Part shown: positions 1-7,707 of the stretch, piece by piece
Layout of the letters: each line of letters opens with the position of its first letter
How positions within the stretch are numbered: position 1 is the stretch's first letter
Source of the DNA: Arthrobacter sp. HY1533
GTDB lineage: Bacteria; Actinomycetota; Actinomycetes; Actinomycetales; Micrococcaceae
Reading direction: 5' to 3'
Length of the DNA: 37,571 nt
Assembly: GCF_027568515.1 (NCBI RefSeq)
Contig: NZ_JANKZF010000037.1
Location: forward strand, 1-37,571
Made by a program: the position numbers and the translations under genes
Notes under the pieces: generated by a model
The model's database searches: none
What the model saw: only the letters and a program-made list of their open reading frames with translations
Told to the model about the DNA's origin: nothing

Positions 1-28
1 AGGTGAGTCTGGCATTAGCGTGGGACAT
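1..28 (-). CDS. IS481-family transposase, N-terminal fragment (window edge)
   Basis: Only nine codons are visible, reading MSHANARLT from an ATG at 28. This opening is characteristic of many actinobacterial IS481-family transposases, whose following residues form a helix-turn-helix and then a DDE integrase core. A GGAGG ribosome-binding site lies at an ideal distance upstream on the minus strand. The rest of the gene is outside the window, so intactness cannot be judged. A nine-residue match is short, but the combination of this exact opening, a strong ribosome-binding site and a gene-free left end makes the call reasonable. Confidence 0.5.
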
Positions 29-29
29 G

Positions 30-90
30 GGAACCTCCGGACCGTGAAGGATTAGACAACTCCACTAAGCCCGGAGGCTCCCCCTTTTTT
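30..90. promoter_or_regulatory. Inverted repeat over the transposase ribosome-binding site
   Basis: GGAACCTCCGG (30-40) pairs with CCGGAGGCTCC (71-81). In the minus-strand RNA this gives 11 consecutive pairs, one of them G-U, around a 30-base loop, and the 3' arm contains the GGAGG of the transposase. Such hairpins in insertion sequences are known to hide the ribosome-binding site from read-through transcripts. On the plus strand the same stem is followed by a T6 run (85-90), so it could also act as a weak terminator. Confidence 0.45.
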
Positions 91-128
91 CAAGACCCGA
101 GCGTCACCAACCTCATGGCCAAGTACAA

Positions 129-1418
129 CTAGTCGTTGATCAGGTCGTAGCGCACGATTGTCTGGTCGCGGGCAGGGCCAACGCCGATGGCGGAGAGCCT
201 GGTGCCGGACATGCCCTCGAGAGCCAGCACGTAGTTGCGCGCGTTCTCCGGCAGGTCCTCCAGGGTGCGGGCCGTGGTGATGTCCTCGGTCCAGCCCGGG
301 AAGTACTCGAAGATGGGCTTCGCGTGGTGGAAATCGGTCTGCGTCATGGGCATTTCGTCATGGCGCACCCCGTCAACGTCGTAGGCAACGCAGACCGGGA
401 TGGACTCGATGCCGGTGAGGACATCAAGCTTGGTGACGAAGTAGTCCGTGAAGCCGTTGACGCGCGAGGCGTGGCGGGCCAGGACGGCGTCGTACCAGCC
501 GCAGCGGCGGGGGCGGCCGGTGTTGACACCGAATTCGCCGCCGGTCTTCTGCAGGTAGATGCCCATCTCGTCGAAGAGTTCCGTGGGGAACGGGCCGGCG
601 CCAACACGCGTGGTGTAGGCCTTGATGATGCCCACGGAACGGGTGATGCGGGTGGGGCCGATGCCCGAGCCAACCGAGGCGCCGCCTGCTGTGGGGTTCG
701 AGGAGGTCACGAACGGGTAGGTGCCGTGGTCAACGTCCAGGAACGTGGCCTGGCCGCCTTCCATGAGCACCACTTCGCCGCGGTCCAGGGCCTCGTTCAG
801 CACGAACGTTGCGTCAATGACCATGGGGCGCACGCGCTCGGCAAAGCTGAGGAAGTACTCAACGACTTCCTCAACCTCCACGTCGCGGCGGTTGTACACC
901 TTCACGAGAAGCTGGTTCTTCTGCTTGAGCGATCCTTCCACCTTCTGGCGCAGGATGGACTCGTCGAAGAGGTCCTGGACGCGGATGCCCAGGCGGGCCA
1001 CCTTGTCCATGTAGGCCGGGCCAATGCCGCGGCCCGTGGTGCCGATGGCACGGCTGCCCAGGAAGCGCTCCGTGACCTTGTCCAGCACCTGGTGGTACGG
1101 GGCCACCAGGTGGGCGTTGGCGGAAATGCGCAGCTTGGATGTGTCCGCGCCGCGGGCCTGCAGGCCCTCGATTTCCTCGAACAATGCCTCCAGGTTCACC
1201 ACGCAGCCGTTGCCGATGATGGGTGTTGCGTTGGGGCTCAGAATGCCGGCAGGAAGGAGCTTGAGCTCATACTTCTCACCGCCTACAACTACTGTGTGCC
1301 CGGCGTTGTTGCCGCCGTTGGGCTTCACTACATAGTCGACCAAACCACCCAAAAGATCTGTGGCCTTGCCTTTTCCTTCGTCACCCCACTGGGCGCCGAC
1401 GATTACGATTGCTGGCAT
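129..1418 (-). CDS. purA: Adenylosuccinate synthetase PurA
   Basis: PurA joins IMP and aspartate using GTP to make adenylosuccinate, the first committed step to AMP, in the cytoplasm. The 429-residue length matches the family. The N-terminus has the glycine-rich GTP loop GDEGKGK at residues 12-18, the catalytic pair Asp13 and His41 (in GGNNAGHT), and the IMP loop [10 protein letters not shown] near 128-137. I start at the ATG at 1418 because the conserved [18 protein letters not shown] opening begins there and GGGGGAGG lies just upstream. The longer open frame beyond it has no homology. The stop codon is one base from the probable insertion-sequence border. In mycobacteria purA lies near fba, as it does here. 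Confidence 0.97.
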   Translation of the reverse strand: MPAIVIVGAQWGDEGKGKATDLLGGLVDYVVKPNGGNNAGHTVVVGGEKYELKLLPAGILSPNATPIIGNGCVVNLEALFEEIEGLQARGADTSKLRISANAHLVAPYHQVLDKVTERFLGSRAIGTTGRGIGPAYMDKVARLGIRVQDLFDESILRQKVEGSLKQKNQLLVKVYNRRDVEVEEVVEYFLSFAERVRPMVIDATFVLNEALDRGEVVLMEGGQATFLDVDHGTYPFVTSSNPTAGGASVGSGIGPTRITRSVGIIKAYTTRVGAGPFPTELFDEMGIYLQKTGGEFGVNTGRPRRCGWYDAVLARHASRVNGFTDYFVTKLDVLTGIESIPVCVAYDVDGVRHDEMPMTQTDFHHAKPIFEYFPGWTEDITTARTLEDLPENARNYVLALEGMSGTRLSAIGVGPARDQTIVRYDLIND

Positions 1419-1787
1419 GGGACCCTCCCCCTTGCTCATAAGTTGAGCCGGGCGCTGCGGATTCCGGCAGAGGTTCCGCCGTACAGCGTCCGGGCACGAA
1501 AATGCCCCTTGGAAACCACCGCCCAGCCCTGCAATTGCTGCGGGCCGGCGAATGGACAAGGGGGTCTTACCCACTAAGTTTACCGGAAGTGCCCACCACG
1601 GCGCACATTGGCCACACTGTGTGGACACTCCCGCACGCCATTCCCGCCGCCGAGACGGCAGATAACGACGCATTGAAAATTCAAAGCGTCATGATCTGCA
1701 GGGTCGGTGCAGGGGATTTGGACGAGGGCGTGGGGATCATCCGGATGGTTGATTCCAATTGGTTTGTAGCAGGCATAGTGTGAAGTC
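1419..1787. other. Divergent intergenic region between purA and the MFS gene
   Basis: This 369-base gap holds no gene that I can support. It must contain the purA promoter; a TAAACT box on the minus strand at 1577-1582 is a candidate -10. It also holds the exporter promoter, with candidates TTGATT at 1749-1754 and CATAGT at 1774-1779, only eight bases before the ATG. Three short inverted repeats could be operators: CCACACTGTGTGG (1612-1624, perfect), TTGAA-AA-TTCAA (1673-1684), and CATCCGGATG (1738-1747), the last abutting the putative -35. Confidence 0.45.
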
Positions 1788-3437
1788 ATGCAGCTAACGA
1801 ACAGTGCCAGGGCAGCTGGACCGTCCCGCAACAAGTGGGCGGGGCTGGGCGTCCTGGCGGCGGGCCTGTCCATGATCGTCATCGACGGCACCATTGTGGG
1901 TGTATCCCTGCCCACGATCATTGAGGACCTCCACCTGGACCTCAACGAAGCCCAGTGGGTCAACAGCCTCTACTCGGTGGTCCTGGCCGCACTGCTGCTG
2001 ACCAGTGGTCGCCTGGGTGACAGGCTGGGGCGCAGAAAACTGTTCATTGCCGGCGTCGTGCTGTTCATGGCGGGCAGCATCTTCGCGGCCCTGTCGCACG
2101 ATGCCAGCGGACTGATTCTCAGCCGTGTCCTGCAGGGTGTTGGCGGTGCGGCGGTGCTTCCGGCAACGCTCTCAAGCGTCAACTCCACCTTCTTCGGCAA
2201 GGACCGGACCACGGCGTTTGCCATCTGGGGCGCCGTCATCTCCGGCATGGCTGCCATCGGGCCGCTGCTGGGCGGCTGGCTGACTTCCTCCTTTGCCTGG
2301 CAGTGGATCTTCATTGTGAACATCCCCCTTGGCTTGGCGGTGCTGGTGGGCGCCGTGCTCTTTGTGCCTGAAACCCGGTCCCCGCATCACGCCGCCGGCC
2401 TGGACGTGCCGGGCCTGCTGCTCAGTGCATCCGGCTTTGGCTTGTTTGTTTTTGCCCTGATCGAGGGACCCACCCTCGGCTGGTGGCAGCCCAAGGGCGA
2501 ACTGGTGCTGGGGCCCATCACCTGGCCGGCCGACGCGGCCATCTCCGCTGTCCCGCTCACACTGGGCGCCGGCATCGTGCTGCTTCTGGGCTTTGTGCTG
2601 TGGGAGCGGCGGCGTGCGCGCATTGGCCGCTCCGCGATCTTGGACCTGTCGCTGTTCAAGGTCCGCACTTTTTCCTGGGGCAATGCGGTGGCCGCCACGG
2701 TGGCCATCGGCGAGTTTGGCCTTCTGCTGGTCCTGCCCCTTTACCTCATCAACGTCCTGGGCCTGGGCACGCTCTACGCCGGATTTGTGCTGGCCGCCAT
2801 GGCCCTGGGAGCGTTCTTCTCCGGAGCCTCGGCCAGGCACCTGGCAGCCCGGATGGGCCCGCCAAAGGTCGTCATCTCGGGACTCGCACTGGAAGCCGCC
2901 GGCGTGCTGGCACTTGGCCTGTTCATCACTTCCAACACCTCGATCTGGCTCATTGCCGCGCTCCTGGTGGTCTACGGGCTGGGCCTGGGCCTCGCCTCGG
3001 CGCAGCTGACCGGCACGGTCCTGGCCGATATTCCCACCGCCGTGTCCGGGCAGGGTTCAGCCACTCAAAGTACGGTCCGGCAACTGGGCGCCGCCCTGGG
3101 TTCGGCCATCATGGGCAGCGTGCTGGCGCACTTCGCGGTCACGCGGGCCACTGAGCTGCTGGGGAATGTTCCGGGAATTTCGACAACCCAGGCCGGCACC
3201 CTGGCCGGCCAATTGCGCGATACGGCCGGCGGCGTGGTTCCCCAACTGGAGCAACTGGGAACCACCGGCCCATTGGGCGACGCCGGGCCCGCCGTTGCCA
3301 GCGCCCTCTCCGACGGTTTTGCCCAGGCCATCAGCGCCTCGGTGCTCGCCGCGGCCGTGTTCTTGTTCATTGGCCTGGTGGGCTCGTTCGTCGTGGCTGC
3401 CGCGTCCAGCAAGGTCCACGCCGGCGCTGAAGGCTAG
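1788..3437 (+). CDS. MFS drug exporter, DHA2 (14-helix) family
   Basis: This is a proton-driven multidrug exporter of the EmrB/QacA type in the cytoplasmic membrane. The 549-residue protein opens with a membrane segment carrying VIDGTIVGVSLPTI (about 31-44), the DHA2 form of motif D. Motif A, GRLGDRLGRRKLF, follows at 74-86, then RVLQGVGGAAVLPATLSSV, and the exporter motif C as GAVISGMAAIGPLLGG. Length and hydrophobic pattern fit 14 helices. The substrate cannot be read from sequence. It stands alone and no regulator gene adjoins it, although short palindromes precede it. No good ribosome-binding site is seen and the gene may be leaderless. Confidence 0.9.
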   Translation: MQLTNSARAAGPSRNKWAGLGVLAAGLSMIVIDGTIVGVSLPTIIEDLHLDLNEAQWVNSLYSVVLAALLLTSGRLGDRLGRRKLFIAGVVLFMAGSIFAALSHDASGLILSRVLQGVGGAAVLPATLSSVNSTFFGKDRTTAFAIWGAVISGMAAIGPLLGGWLTSSFAWQWIFIVNIPLGLAVLVGAVLFVPETRSPHHAAGLDVPGLLLSASGFGLFVFALIEGPTLGWWQPKGELVLGPITWPADAAISAVPLTLGAGIVLLLGFVLWERRRARIGRSAILDLSLFKVRTFSWGNAVAATVAIGEFGLLLVLPLYLINVLGLGTLYAGFVLAAMALGAFFSGASARHLAARMGPPKVVISGLALEAAGVLALGLFITSNTSIWLIAALLVVYGLGLGLASAQLTGTVLADIPTAVSGQGSATQSTVRQLGAALGSAIMGSVLAHFAVTRATELLGNVPGISTTQAGTLAGQLRDTAGGVVPQLEQLGTTGPLGDAGPAVASALSDGFAQAISASVLAAAVFLFIGLVGSFVVAAASSKVHAGAEG

Positions 3438-3464
3438 GCCCGGCGTACGCCAGGTGTCAGGGCG

Positions 3465-3800
3465 TCAGGCGTCGTGGGCAGCCAAAGCGGCTTCGGCCAG
3501 TTGCGGCCACATCCCGGAGGACGCCAGCGGCACAACAACCCAGTCCTTGAACGGCCGGCCCATGCCCGACGGGTCAAAGAGCGCCGCCCCGGGCAGGGCG
3601 AGCGCCGCGGCATGCCCGGGAGTGTCGCGGCCCAGCTTGAAGGCCACACCGTCCCCGTGCAGGCAGCCCAGCGCCTTGCTTCCCACCATGAGCGAGGTGG
3701 CGCCAAACATCTTGCCCACGCTCACCCCGGCTTGGGCAACGTCGGCGGCAAGCGCCTCAAAAGCGGCCGTGGCGGACGGCGACGGGATCAATTTCTCCAT
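3465..3800 (-). CDS. TfoX N-terminal domain-like small protein
   Basis: This 111-residue protein resembles the TfoX N-terminal domain (PF04993). It contains VGKMFGATSLMVGSKALGCL, matching the family pattern of a basic residue, MFG, a short strand and a glycine turn, followed by a strand ending in VAFKLG and a C-terminal stretch with W and a helix. In gamma-proteobacteria full-length TfoX controls competence, but stand-alone domains like this one are common in actinobacteria and have no established role. I chose the ATG at 3800 because the protein then starts close to the domain. The open frame extends to a TTG at 3863, directly after the terminator, with no better ribosome-binding site, so the start is uncertain. 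Confidence 0.65.
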   Translation of the reverse strand: MEKLIPSPSATAAFEALAADVAQAGVSVGKMFGATSLMVGSKALGCLHGDGVAFKLGRDTPGHAAALALPGAALFDPSGMGRPFKDWVVVPLASSGMWPQLAEAALAAHDA

Positions 3801-3861
3801 CTGCACATCATGCCGGACGGTGGCCCTGCCGTCGAGCCCCGGATGTCCCGCGGCCAGGCAC

Positions 3862-3925
3862 AAAAAAGGACGGCGTTTGCGCTTAAGGCGGGTGGTGTAA
3901 CACCAGCCTTAAGCGCAAACGCCGT
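3862..3925 (-). terminator. Rho-independent terminator of fba-DUF3151, overlapping the DUF3151 3' end
   Basis: Two perfectly complementary 20-base arms, ACGGCGTTTGCGCTTAAGGC (3870-3889) and its complement (3906-3925), enclose a second small stem TGGTG/CACCA. On the minus strand the structure ends in CC and then TTTTTT (3862-3867), a textbook terminator. The DUF3151 stop codon (3883-3885) lies inside the 3' arm, so the terminator is also coding sequence. Confidence 0.88.
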
Positions 3926-4365
3926 GCCCTTAGGAAAAGCTCCAGGGCGGCTTCGATCGCGGCGGTTGCCAACGGGTCGGAGTCGTTCAGGAACGTAGCG
4001 ATCCGCTGTGCCTCATCAACCTCGGCAATGGAGCGTGCCGCGCGGCCCAGGGCGTACAGCGCACGCAGGAAACCGCGGTTCCCCTCATGCGAGTACGGGA
4101 CCGGGCCCGTTCCGCGCCAGCCATTGCGGCGAAGTGCGTCCAGGCCGCGGTGGTAGCCCGTGCGGGCGTAGGCGTAGGACTCGATGGTCCGGCCTTCCGC
4201 GTAGGCTTCATCGGCCAAGATCGCCCACAGGAGCGAGGACGTCGGATGCACGGCGGCGAGGTCAACGGCCTCGTCCCCGGCAGCCAGGCGTGCCAGCACG
4301 TCCTCCTCGGCCGGGAGCAGCGTGGGCTCCGGGCCGAGGAGGTTCCGGCGGAATTCGTCGCTCAT
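3883..4365 (-). CDS. DUF3151 domain-containing protein
   Basis: A conserved actinobacterial protein of unknown function, 160 residues here. It opens MSDEFRRNLLGPEPTLLP, then shows the alanine-rich helical core with AYARTGYHRGLDALRRNGWRGTGPVPYSHEGNRGFLRALYALGRAA, which is the family signature. It begins one base after the fba stop codon, so translation is probably coupled, and I see no strong ribosome-binding site of its own. DUF3151 next to fba is a recurrent arrangement in actinobacteria. The last 17 or so residues (rich in Arg, Leu and His) are encoded by the terminator hairpin and look unlike the rest of the domain, so they may be a recent extension. Confidence 0.88.
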   Translation of the reverse strand: MSDEFRRNLLGPEPTLLPAEEDVLARLAAGDEAVDLAAVHPTSSLLWAILADEAYAEGRTIESYAYARTGYHRGLDALRRNGWRGTGPVPYSHEGNRGFLRALYALGRAARSIAEVDEAQRIATFLNDSDPLATAAIEAALELFLRARRLRLRLVLHHPP

Positions 4366-4366
4366 G

Positions 4367-5389
4367 TTACTTGAACGTCTTGCCTGCGGAGCCGAGCTGC
4401 GCGGCAGCTTCAACAACGCGTGCTGCCAGGCCCTTTTCGGCCGAGGCGCCCCAGACGCGGGGATCGTAGGTCTTCTTGTTGCCGACTTCGCCGTCAACCT
4501 TCAGGACTCCGTTGTAGTTGGTGAACATGTGGTCCACCACGGGGCGGGTGTACGCGTACTGCGTGTCCGTGTCGATGTTCATCTTGATGACACCGTAGGC
4601 AACGGCGTCGGCAATTTCCTGGTCGGAGGAGCCGGAGCCGCCGTGGAAGACCAGGTCGAACGGGCTGGCCTTGCCAACCTTGGCGCCAACGGCTGCCTGG
4701 ATTTCCTTCAGGATCTCCGGGCGCAGCTTGACGTTGCCGGCCTTGTAGACGCCATGCACGTTGCCGAAGGTCAGGGCCGTGATGTAGCGGCCGTTCTCGC
4801 CGGAACCCAGTGCTTCAACAGTGGCCAGGCCGTCTTCAATGGTGGAGTACAGCTTGTCGTTGATGGCGTTCTCCACGCCGTCTTCCTCGCCGCCAACAGC
4901 ACCAATCTCAACCTCAAGGATCATCTTGGCAGCGTGGGTGCGGGCCAGCAGTTCACGGCCAATGCGCAGGTTTTCTTCGAGGGTCTCGGCGGAACCGTCC
5001 CACATGTGCGAGTTGAAGATGGGGTCGCGGCCGGCGGCTACTTCACGCTCGGAAGCTTCCAGCAGGGGCAACACAAAGCCATCCAGCTTGTCCTTGGGGC
5101 AGTGGTCCGTGTGCAGGGCCACGTTGATGGGGTAGTTCTTGGCAACTTCACGTGCGAATGCTGCGAAGCCCAGGGAACCGGCAACCATGTCCTTGACGCT
5201 GGCGCCTGACCAGTAGGCTGCGCCACCGGTGGAAACCTGGATGATGCCGTCGGTGCCGGCGTCGGCGAAGCCCTGAAGGGTTGCATTGAGCGTCTGGGAT
5301 GACGTCACGTTGACCGCCGGGTAGGCGAAGCCGCCAGCCTTGGCGCGGTCGATCATTTCGGCATACTTGTCCGGTGTTGCAATGGGCAT
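4367..5389 (-). CDS. fba: Class II fructose-bisphosphate aldolase
   Basis: This zinc-dependent aldolase interconverts fructose 1,6-bisphosphate with DHAP and glyceraldehyde 3-phosphate in glycolysis and gluconeogenesis. The 340-residue length is normal for the class IIA form. HTDHCPKDK at 93-101 holds the catalytic Asp95 and zinc ligand His96. His212 in NVHGVY and His249 in HGGSGSS (249-255) are the expected other zinc ligands, and NIDTDTQ (271-277) binds phosphate. The ATG at 5389 follows AGGAGC. Upstream is a good promoter (5459-5487). DUF3151 follows in the same transcript, which ends at the terminator at 3862. Confidence 0.97.
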   Translation of the reverse strand: MPIATPDKYAEMIDRAKAGGFAYPAVNVTSSQTLNATLQGFADAGTDGIIQVSTGGAAYWSGASVKDMVAGSLGFAAFAREVAKNYPINVALHTDHCPKDKLDGFVLPLLEASEREVAAGRDPIFNSHMWDGSAETLEENLRIGRELLARTHAAKMILEVEIGAVGGEEDGVENAINDKLYSTIEDGLATVEALGSGENGRYITALTFGNVHGVYKAGNVKLRPEILKEIQAAVGAKVGKASPFDLVFHGGSGSSDQEIADAVAYGVIKMNIDTDTQYAYTRPVVDHMFTNYNGVLKVDGEVGNKKTYDPRVWGASAEKGLAARVVEAAAQLGSAGKTFK

Positions 5390-5458
5390 TGAGAGCTCCT
5401 ATGGGCTGAACGGTACTAAGAGGCTGGCAACAGGCCGGCCTCCCGCATGGCTCTCCCC

Positions 5459-5487
5459 ATCTTAGCGATTGCGCTCACAGTGTCGAA
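5459..5487 (-). promoter_or_regulatory. Predicted housekeeping promoter of fba
   Basis: On the minus strand TTCGAC (5487-5482) and TAAGAT (5464-5459) are separated by 17 bases, close to the sigma-70 type consensus. Transcription would start near 5452, giving a leader of about 60 bases before the fba ATG at 5389. Confidence 0.5.
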
Positions 5488-5590
5488 GAAGATGAAGCCA
5501 CAGCCCGGATTCTGGACCTTTTCCAAGCACGACGCCGGCCCTGGCCACCGCTTTTCGGCGCACCTTCCGCCTCTCCCTGAGCGTGCGTCA

Positions 5591-6259
5591 CTACCCGACG
5601 GTTTGGTTGAACACGTGCCGTCGGATCCAGGCGTGCATGGCGATGCCCGCGGCCGATGCGGCGTTGATGGAGCGGGTGGAGCCGAACTGTTCAATGGACA
5701 GCGTGGTTTCCGCGGCCGCGTGGACCTCGTCGCTGAGCCCGGGGCCTTCCTGGCCAAACACAAACACACAGTTGCGGGGCAGCTCGTACGTTTCCAGCTG
5801 CTCGGAGTCGGGGAAGATGTCGATGCCGATGATCGCCAGGCCCTCGCCGCGCGCCCAGGCCACAAACTCCTCAACCGTTGCGTGGTGGCGGACGTGCTGG
5901 TAGCGGTCGGTGACCATGGCGCCGCGCTTGTTCCACCGCCGTCGTCCGATGATGTGGACCTCCTTGGCCAGGAAGGCGTTGGCGGTGCGCACCACGGTGC
6001 CAATGTTCATGTCGTGCTGCCAGTTTTCAATGGCAACGTGGAAGTCGTGGCGGCGCGTGTCCAGCTCGGCCACAATGGCTTCCATGGTCCAGTAGCGGTA
6101 TTCGTCCAGGACGTTGCGGCGGTCGCCGTTGGCCAGCAGTTCGGGGTCCCAGTGGTTGCCCTCGGGCAGCTCGCCCTCCCACGGCCCGACGCCCACCTCG
6201 TGGTGGAGTTCCGGGTGTTCGGGGGCCTCTGCTGCGGGGTTTTCCTGGGTTTTGCTCAC
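5591..6259 (-). CDS. SpoU/TrmH-family RNA methyltransferase
   Basis: This is an S-adenosylmethionine-dependent 2'-O-ribose RNA methyltransferase of the SPOUT knotted fold. All three family motifs are present in the 222-residue protein: NIGTVVRTANAF (motif 1), CVFVFGQEGPGLSDEV (motif 2) and STRSINAASAAGIAMHAWIRRH (motif 3), the last forming the knot that binds the methyl donor. The first 60 or so residues are an acidic, actinobacteria-type extension. Whether it modifies tRNA or rRNA cannot be decided from sequence. It starts at a GTG (6259) with only a weak GAGCG upstream. It is divergent from the HAD gene. Confidence 0.9.
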   Translation of the reverse strand: MSKTQENPAAEAPEHPELHHEVGVGPWEGELPEGNHWDPELLANGDRRNVLDEYRYWTMEAIVAELDTRRHDFHVAIENWQHDMNIGTVVRTANAFLAKEVHIIGRRRWNKRGAMVTDRYQHVRHHATVEEFVAWARGEGLAIIGIDIFPDSEQLETYELPRNCVFVFGQEGPGLSDEVHAAAETTLSIEQFGSTRSINAASAAGIAMHAWIRRHVFNQTVG

Positions 6260-6352
6260 CGCTCAACTTTACGCATATGGCCCACGCAACGGCGCATCGG
6301 GCGGTTCTCTGCAAGACTGGAGCCCAAGACCCTGCAACGCCAAGGAGAATCC

Positions 6353-7147
6353 ATGACCCTGCAAGCCGCACGCCAACCCGCAGACATTGAATGCTGGCTC
6401 ACCGACATGGACGGCGTCCTTGTCCATGAAAACAAGGCCGTGCCCGGGGCCGCCGAGCTGATCCAGCGCTGGGTGGACACGTCCAAGCGCTTCCTGGTCC
6501 TGACCAACAACTCAATCTTCACGCCCCGCGACCTGGCGGCCCGGCTGAAGGCCTCCGGCCTTGAGGTGCCGGAGGAGAACCTGTGGACCTCGGCCCTGGC
6601 AACGGCCCAGTTCCTGAAGTCCCAGATGCCCAACGGGCGCGCCTTTGTCATTGGCGAGGCAGGATTGACCACGGCGCTGCACGAGGCCGGCTTCATCCTC
6701 ACCGACCAGAACCCGGACTACGTGGTGCTGGGCGAGACCCGCAGCTACTCCTTCGAGGCCATCACCCAGGCCATCCGCCTCATTGGCGACGGCGCGCGGT
6801 TCATCTGCACCAACCCGGACGCCACCGGACCCTCCCGCGAGGGCCCGCTGCCCGCAACAGGCGCCGTTGCGGCCCTGATCACCAAGGCCACGGGGCGCGA
6901 GCCCTACATTGTGGGCAAGCCCAATCCCATGATGTTCCGTTCGGCCATGAACCGGATCGAGGCCCACTCGGAGACCACGGCCATGATCGGCGACCGCATG
7001 GACACCGACATCATCGCCGGCATGGAGGCCGGGCTTCACACGGTCCTGGTGTTCAGCGGCATCACCCAGCCGCAAGACATTGACGCCTACCCGTTCCGGC
7101 CCAACCAGGCCCTGAACTCGGTGGCGGACCTGCTCGAGCACCTGTAG
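6353..7147 (+). CDS. HAD superfamily IIA phosphatase (NagD-like)
   Basis: A 264-residue haloacid-dehalogenase phosphatase with a C2 (NagD-type) cap. Motif I is DMDGVL with nucleophile Asp18 and acid/base Asp20, motif II is LTNNS, the lysine of motif III is in VGKPNPMMF, and motif IV is MIGDRMDTDIIAGMEAG. Such enzymes dephosphorylate small sugar or nucleotide phosphates or repair toxic side products, and the substrate here is unknown. The start at 6353 is supported by AAGGAGAATCC upstream. The much longer open frame upstream runs antisense to the methyltransferase gene and is not real. The next gene follows after 16 bases. Confidence 0.92.
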   Translation: MTLQAARQPADIECWLTDMDGVLVHENKAVPGAAELIQRWVDTSKRFLVLTNNSIFTPRDLAARLKASGLEVPEENLWTSALATAQFLKSQMPNGRAFVIGEAGLTTALHEAGFILTDQNPDYVVLGETRSYSFEAITQAIRLIGDGARFICTNPDATGPSREGPLPATGAVAALITKATGREPYIVGKPNPMMFRSAMNRIEAHSETTAMIGDRMDTDIIAGMEAGLHTVLVFSGITQPQDIDAYPFRPNQALNSVADLLEHL

Positions 7148-7163
7148 CGCCGGCGGCCAGTCC

Positions 7164-7685
7164 ATGGGAACCACAACGCGGCTGCTCGAGCTCTCGGACG
7201 TCGGGGAACTGACTGAACTCCTCGCGGCAAACCGTCAATTCCTGGCGCCGTGGGATCCCGTGCGCGGGGATGAGTTCTTCACCGAAGCCAAGCAGCTTGA
7301 GATCGCCCGAACAGTGCTCGGAGCCCACTCCGACGGAACCATGGTTCCGCTGGTCATCGTCAACAGCTCAGGCGGCATTGCCGGGCGGCTGAACATCAAC
7401 GGCATTGTCCGCGGCGCCCTGGAATCGGCGGTGCTTGGCTACTGGGTTGCCGAGGGGCAGAACGGCGCTGGCCTGGCCAGCGCCGCGGTGGCCGACGCCG
7501 TGGAGCTCGCCTCAGGAACTCTTGGCCTGCACCGCCTGCAGGCCGAGACCCTGGTCCACAACGGACCCTCGCAAAGGGTGTTAGAGAAGAACGGCTTCAC
7601 CCGCTACGGCCTTGCGCCCGAGTACTTGAAGATTGCCGGGCGCTGGCAGGACCACGTCATGTTCCAGCGGATCCTGGCGGCCTGA
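7164..7685 (+). CDS. GNAT-family N-acetyltransferase (RimJ/RimL type)
   Basis: The 173-residue protein has the layout of RimJ/RimL-like acetyltransferases: an N-terminal strand-helix, the strand pair around VPLVIVNSSGGIAGRLNINGI, the segment LGYWVAEGQNGAGLASAAVADAVELA that forms the acetyl-CoA pyrophosphate loop and following helix, and the terminal LHRLQAETLVHNGPSQRVLEKNGFTRYGLAPEYLKIAGRWQDHVMF, which is diagnostic. The family acetylates N-terminal amines of ribosomal proteins or small molecules, and the acceptor here is unknown. It lies 16 bases after the HAD gene and probably shares its transcript. No clear ribosome-binding site is visible. Confidence 0.88.
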   Translation: MGTTTRLLELSDVGELTELLAANRQFLAPWDPVRGDEFFTEAKQLEIARTVLGAHSDGTMVPLVIVNSSGGIAGRLNINGIVRGALESAVLGYWVAEGQNGAGLASAAVADAVELASGTLGLHRLQAETLVHNGPSQRVLEKNGFTRYGLAPEYLKIAGRWQDHVMFQRILAA

Positions 7686-7707
7686 CAGACAGGCGGGACC
7701 GGGCCGC

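Larger units (their letters stand above)
1..127 (-). mobile_element. Right-hand end of a probable IS481-family insertion sequence, cut by the window edge
   Basis: The first 28 bases encode, on the minus strand, a transposase start typical of IS481-family proteins. The roughly 100 bases before it hold no gene and look like the element's 5' end. Read from the purA side the sequence begins TGTACTTGGCCATGAGG, and a TG terminal dinucleotide is usual for this family, so I place the outer border at about position 127. That is one base beyond the purA stop codon. The other terminal repeat and the target duplication lie outside the window, so the border is inferred. Confidence 0.55.

Noticed and set aside
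324-1577. Long plus-strand open frame opposite purA (417 codons)
   Set aside because: It is antisense to a certain purA gene, has no ribosome-binding site or known domain, and arises from GC-rich third codon positions.
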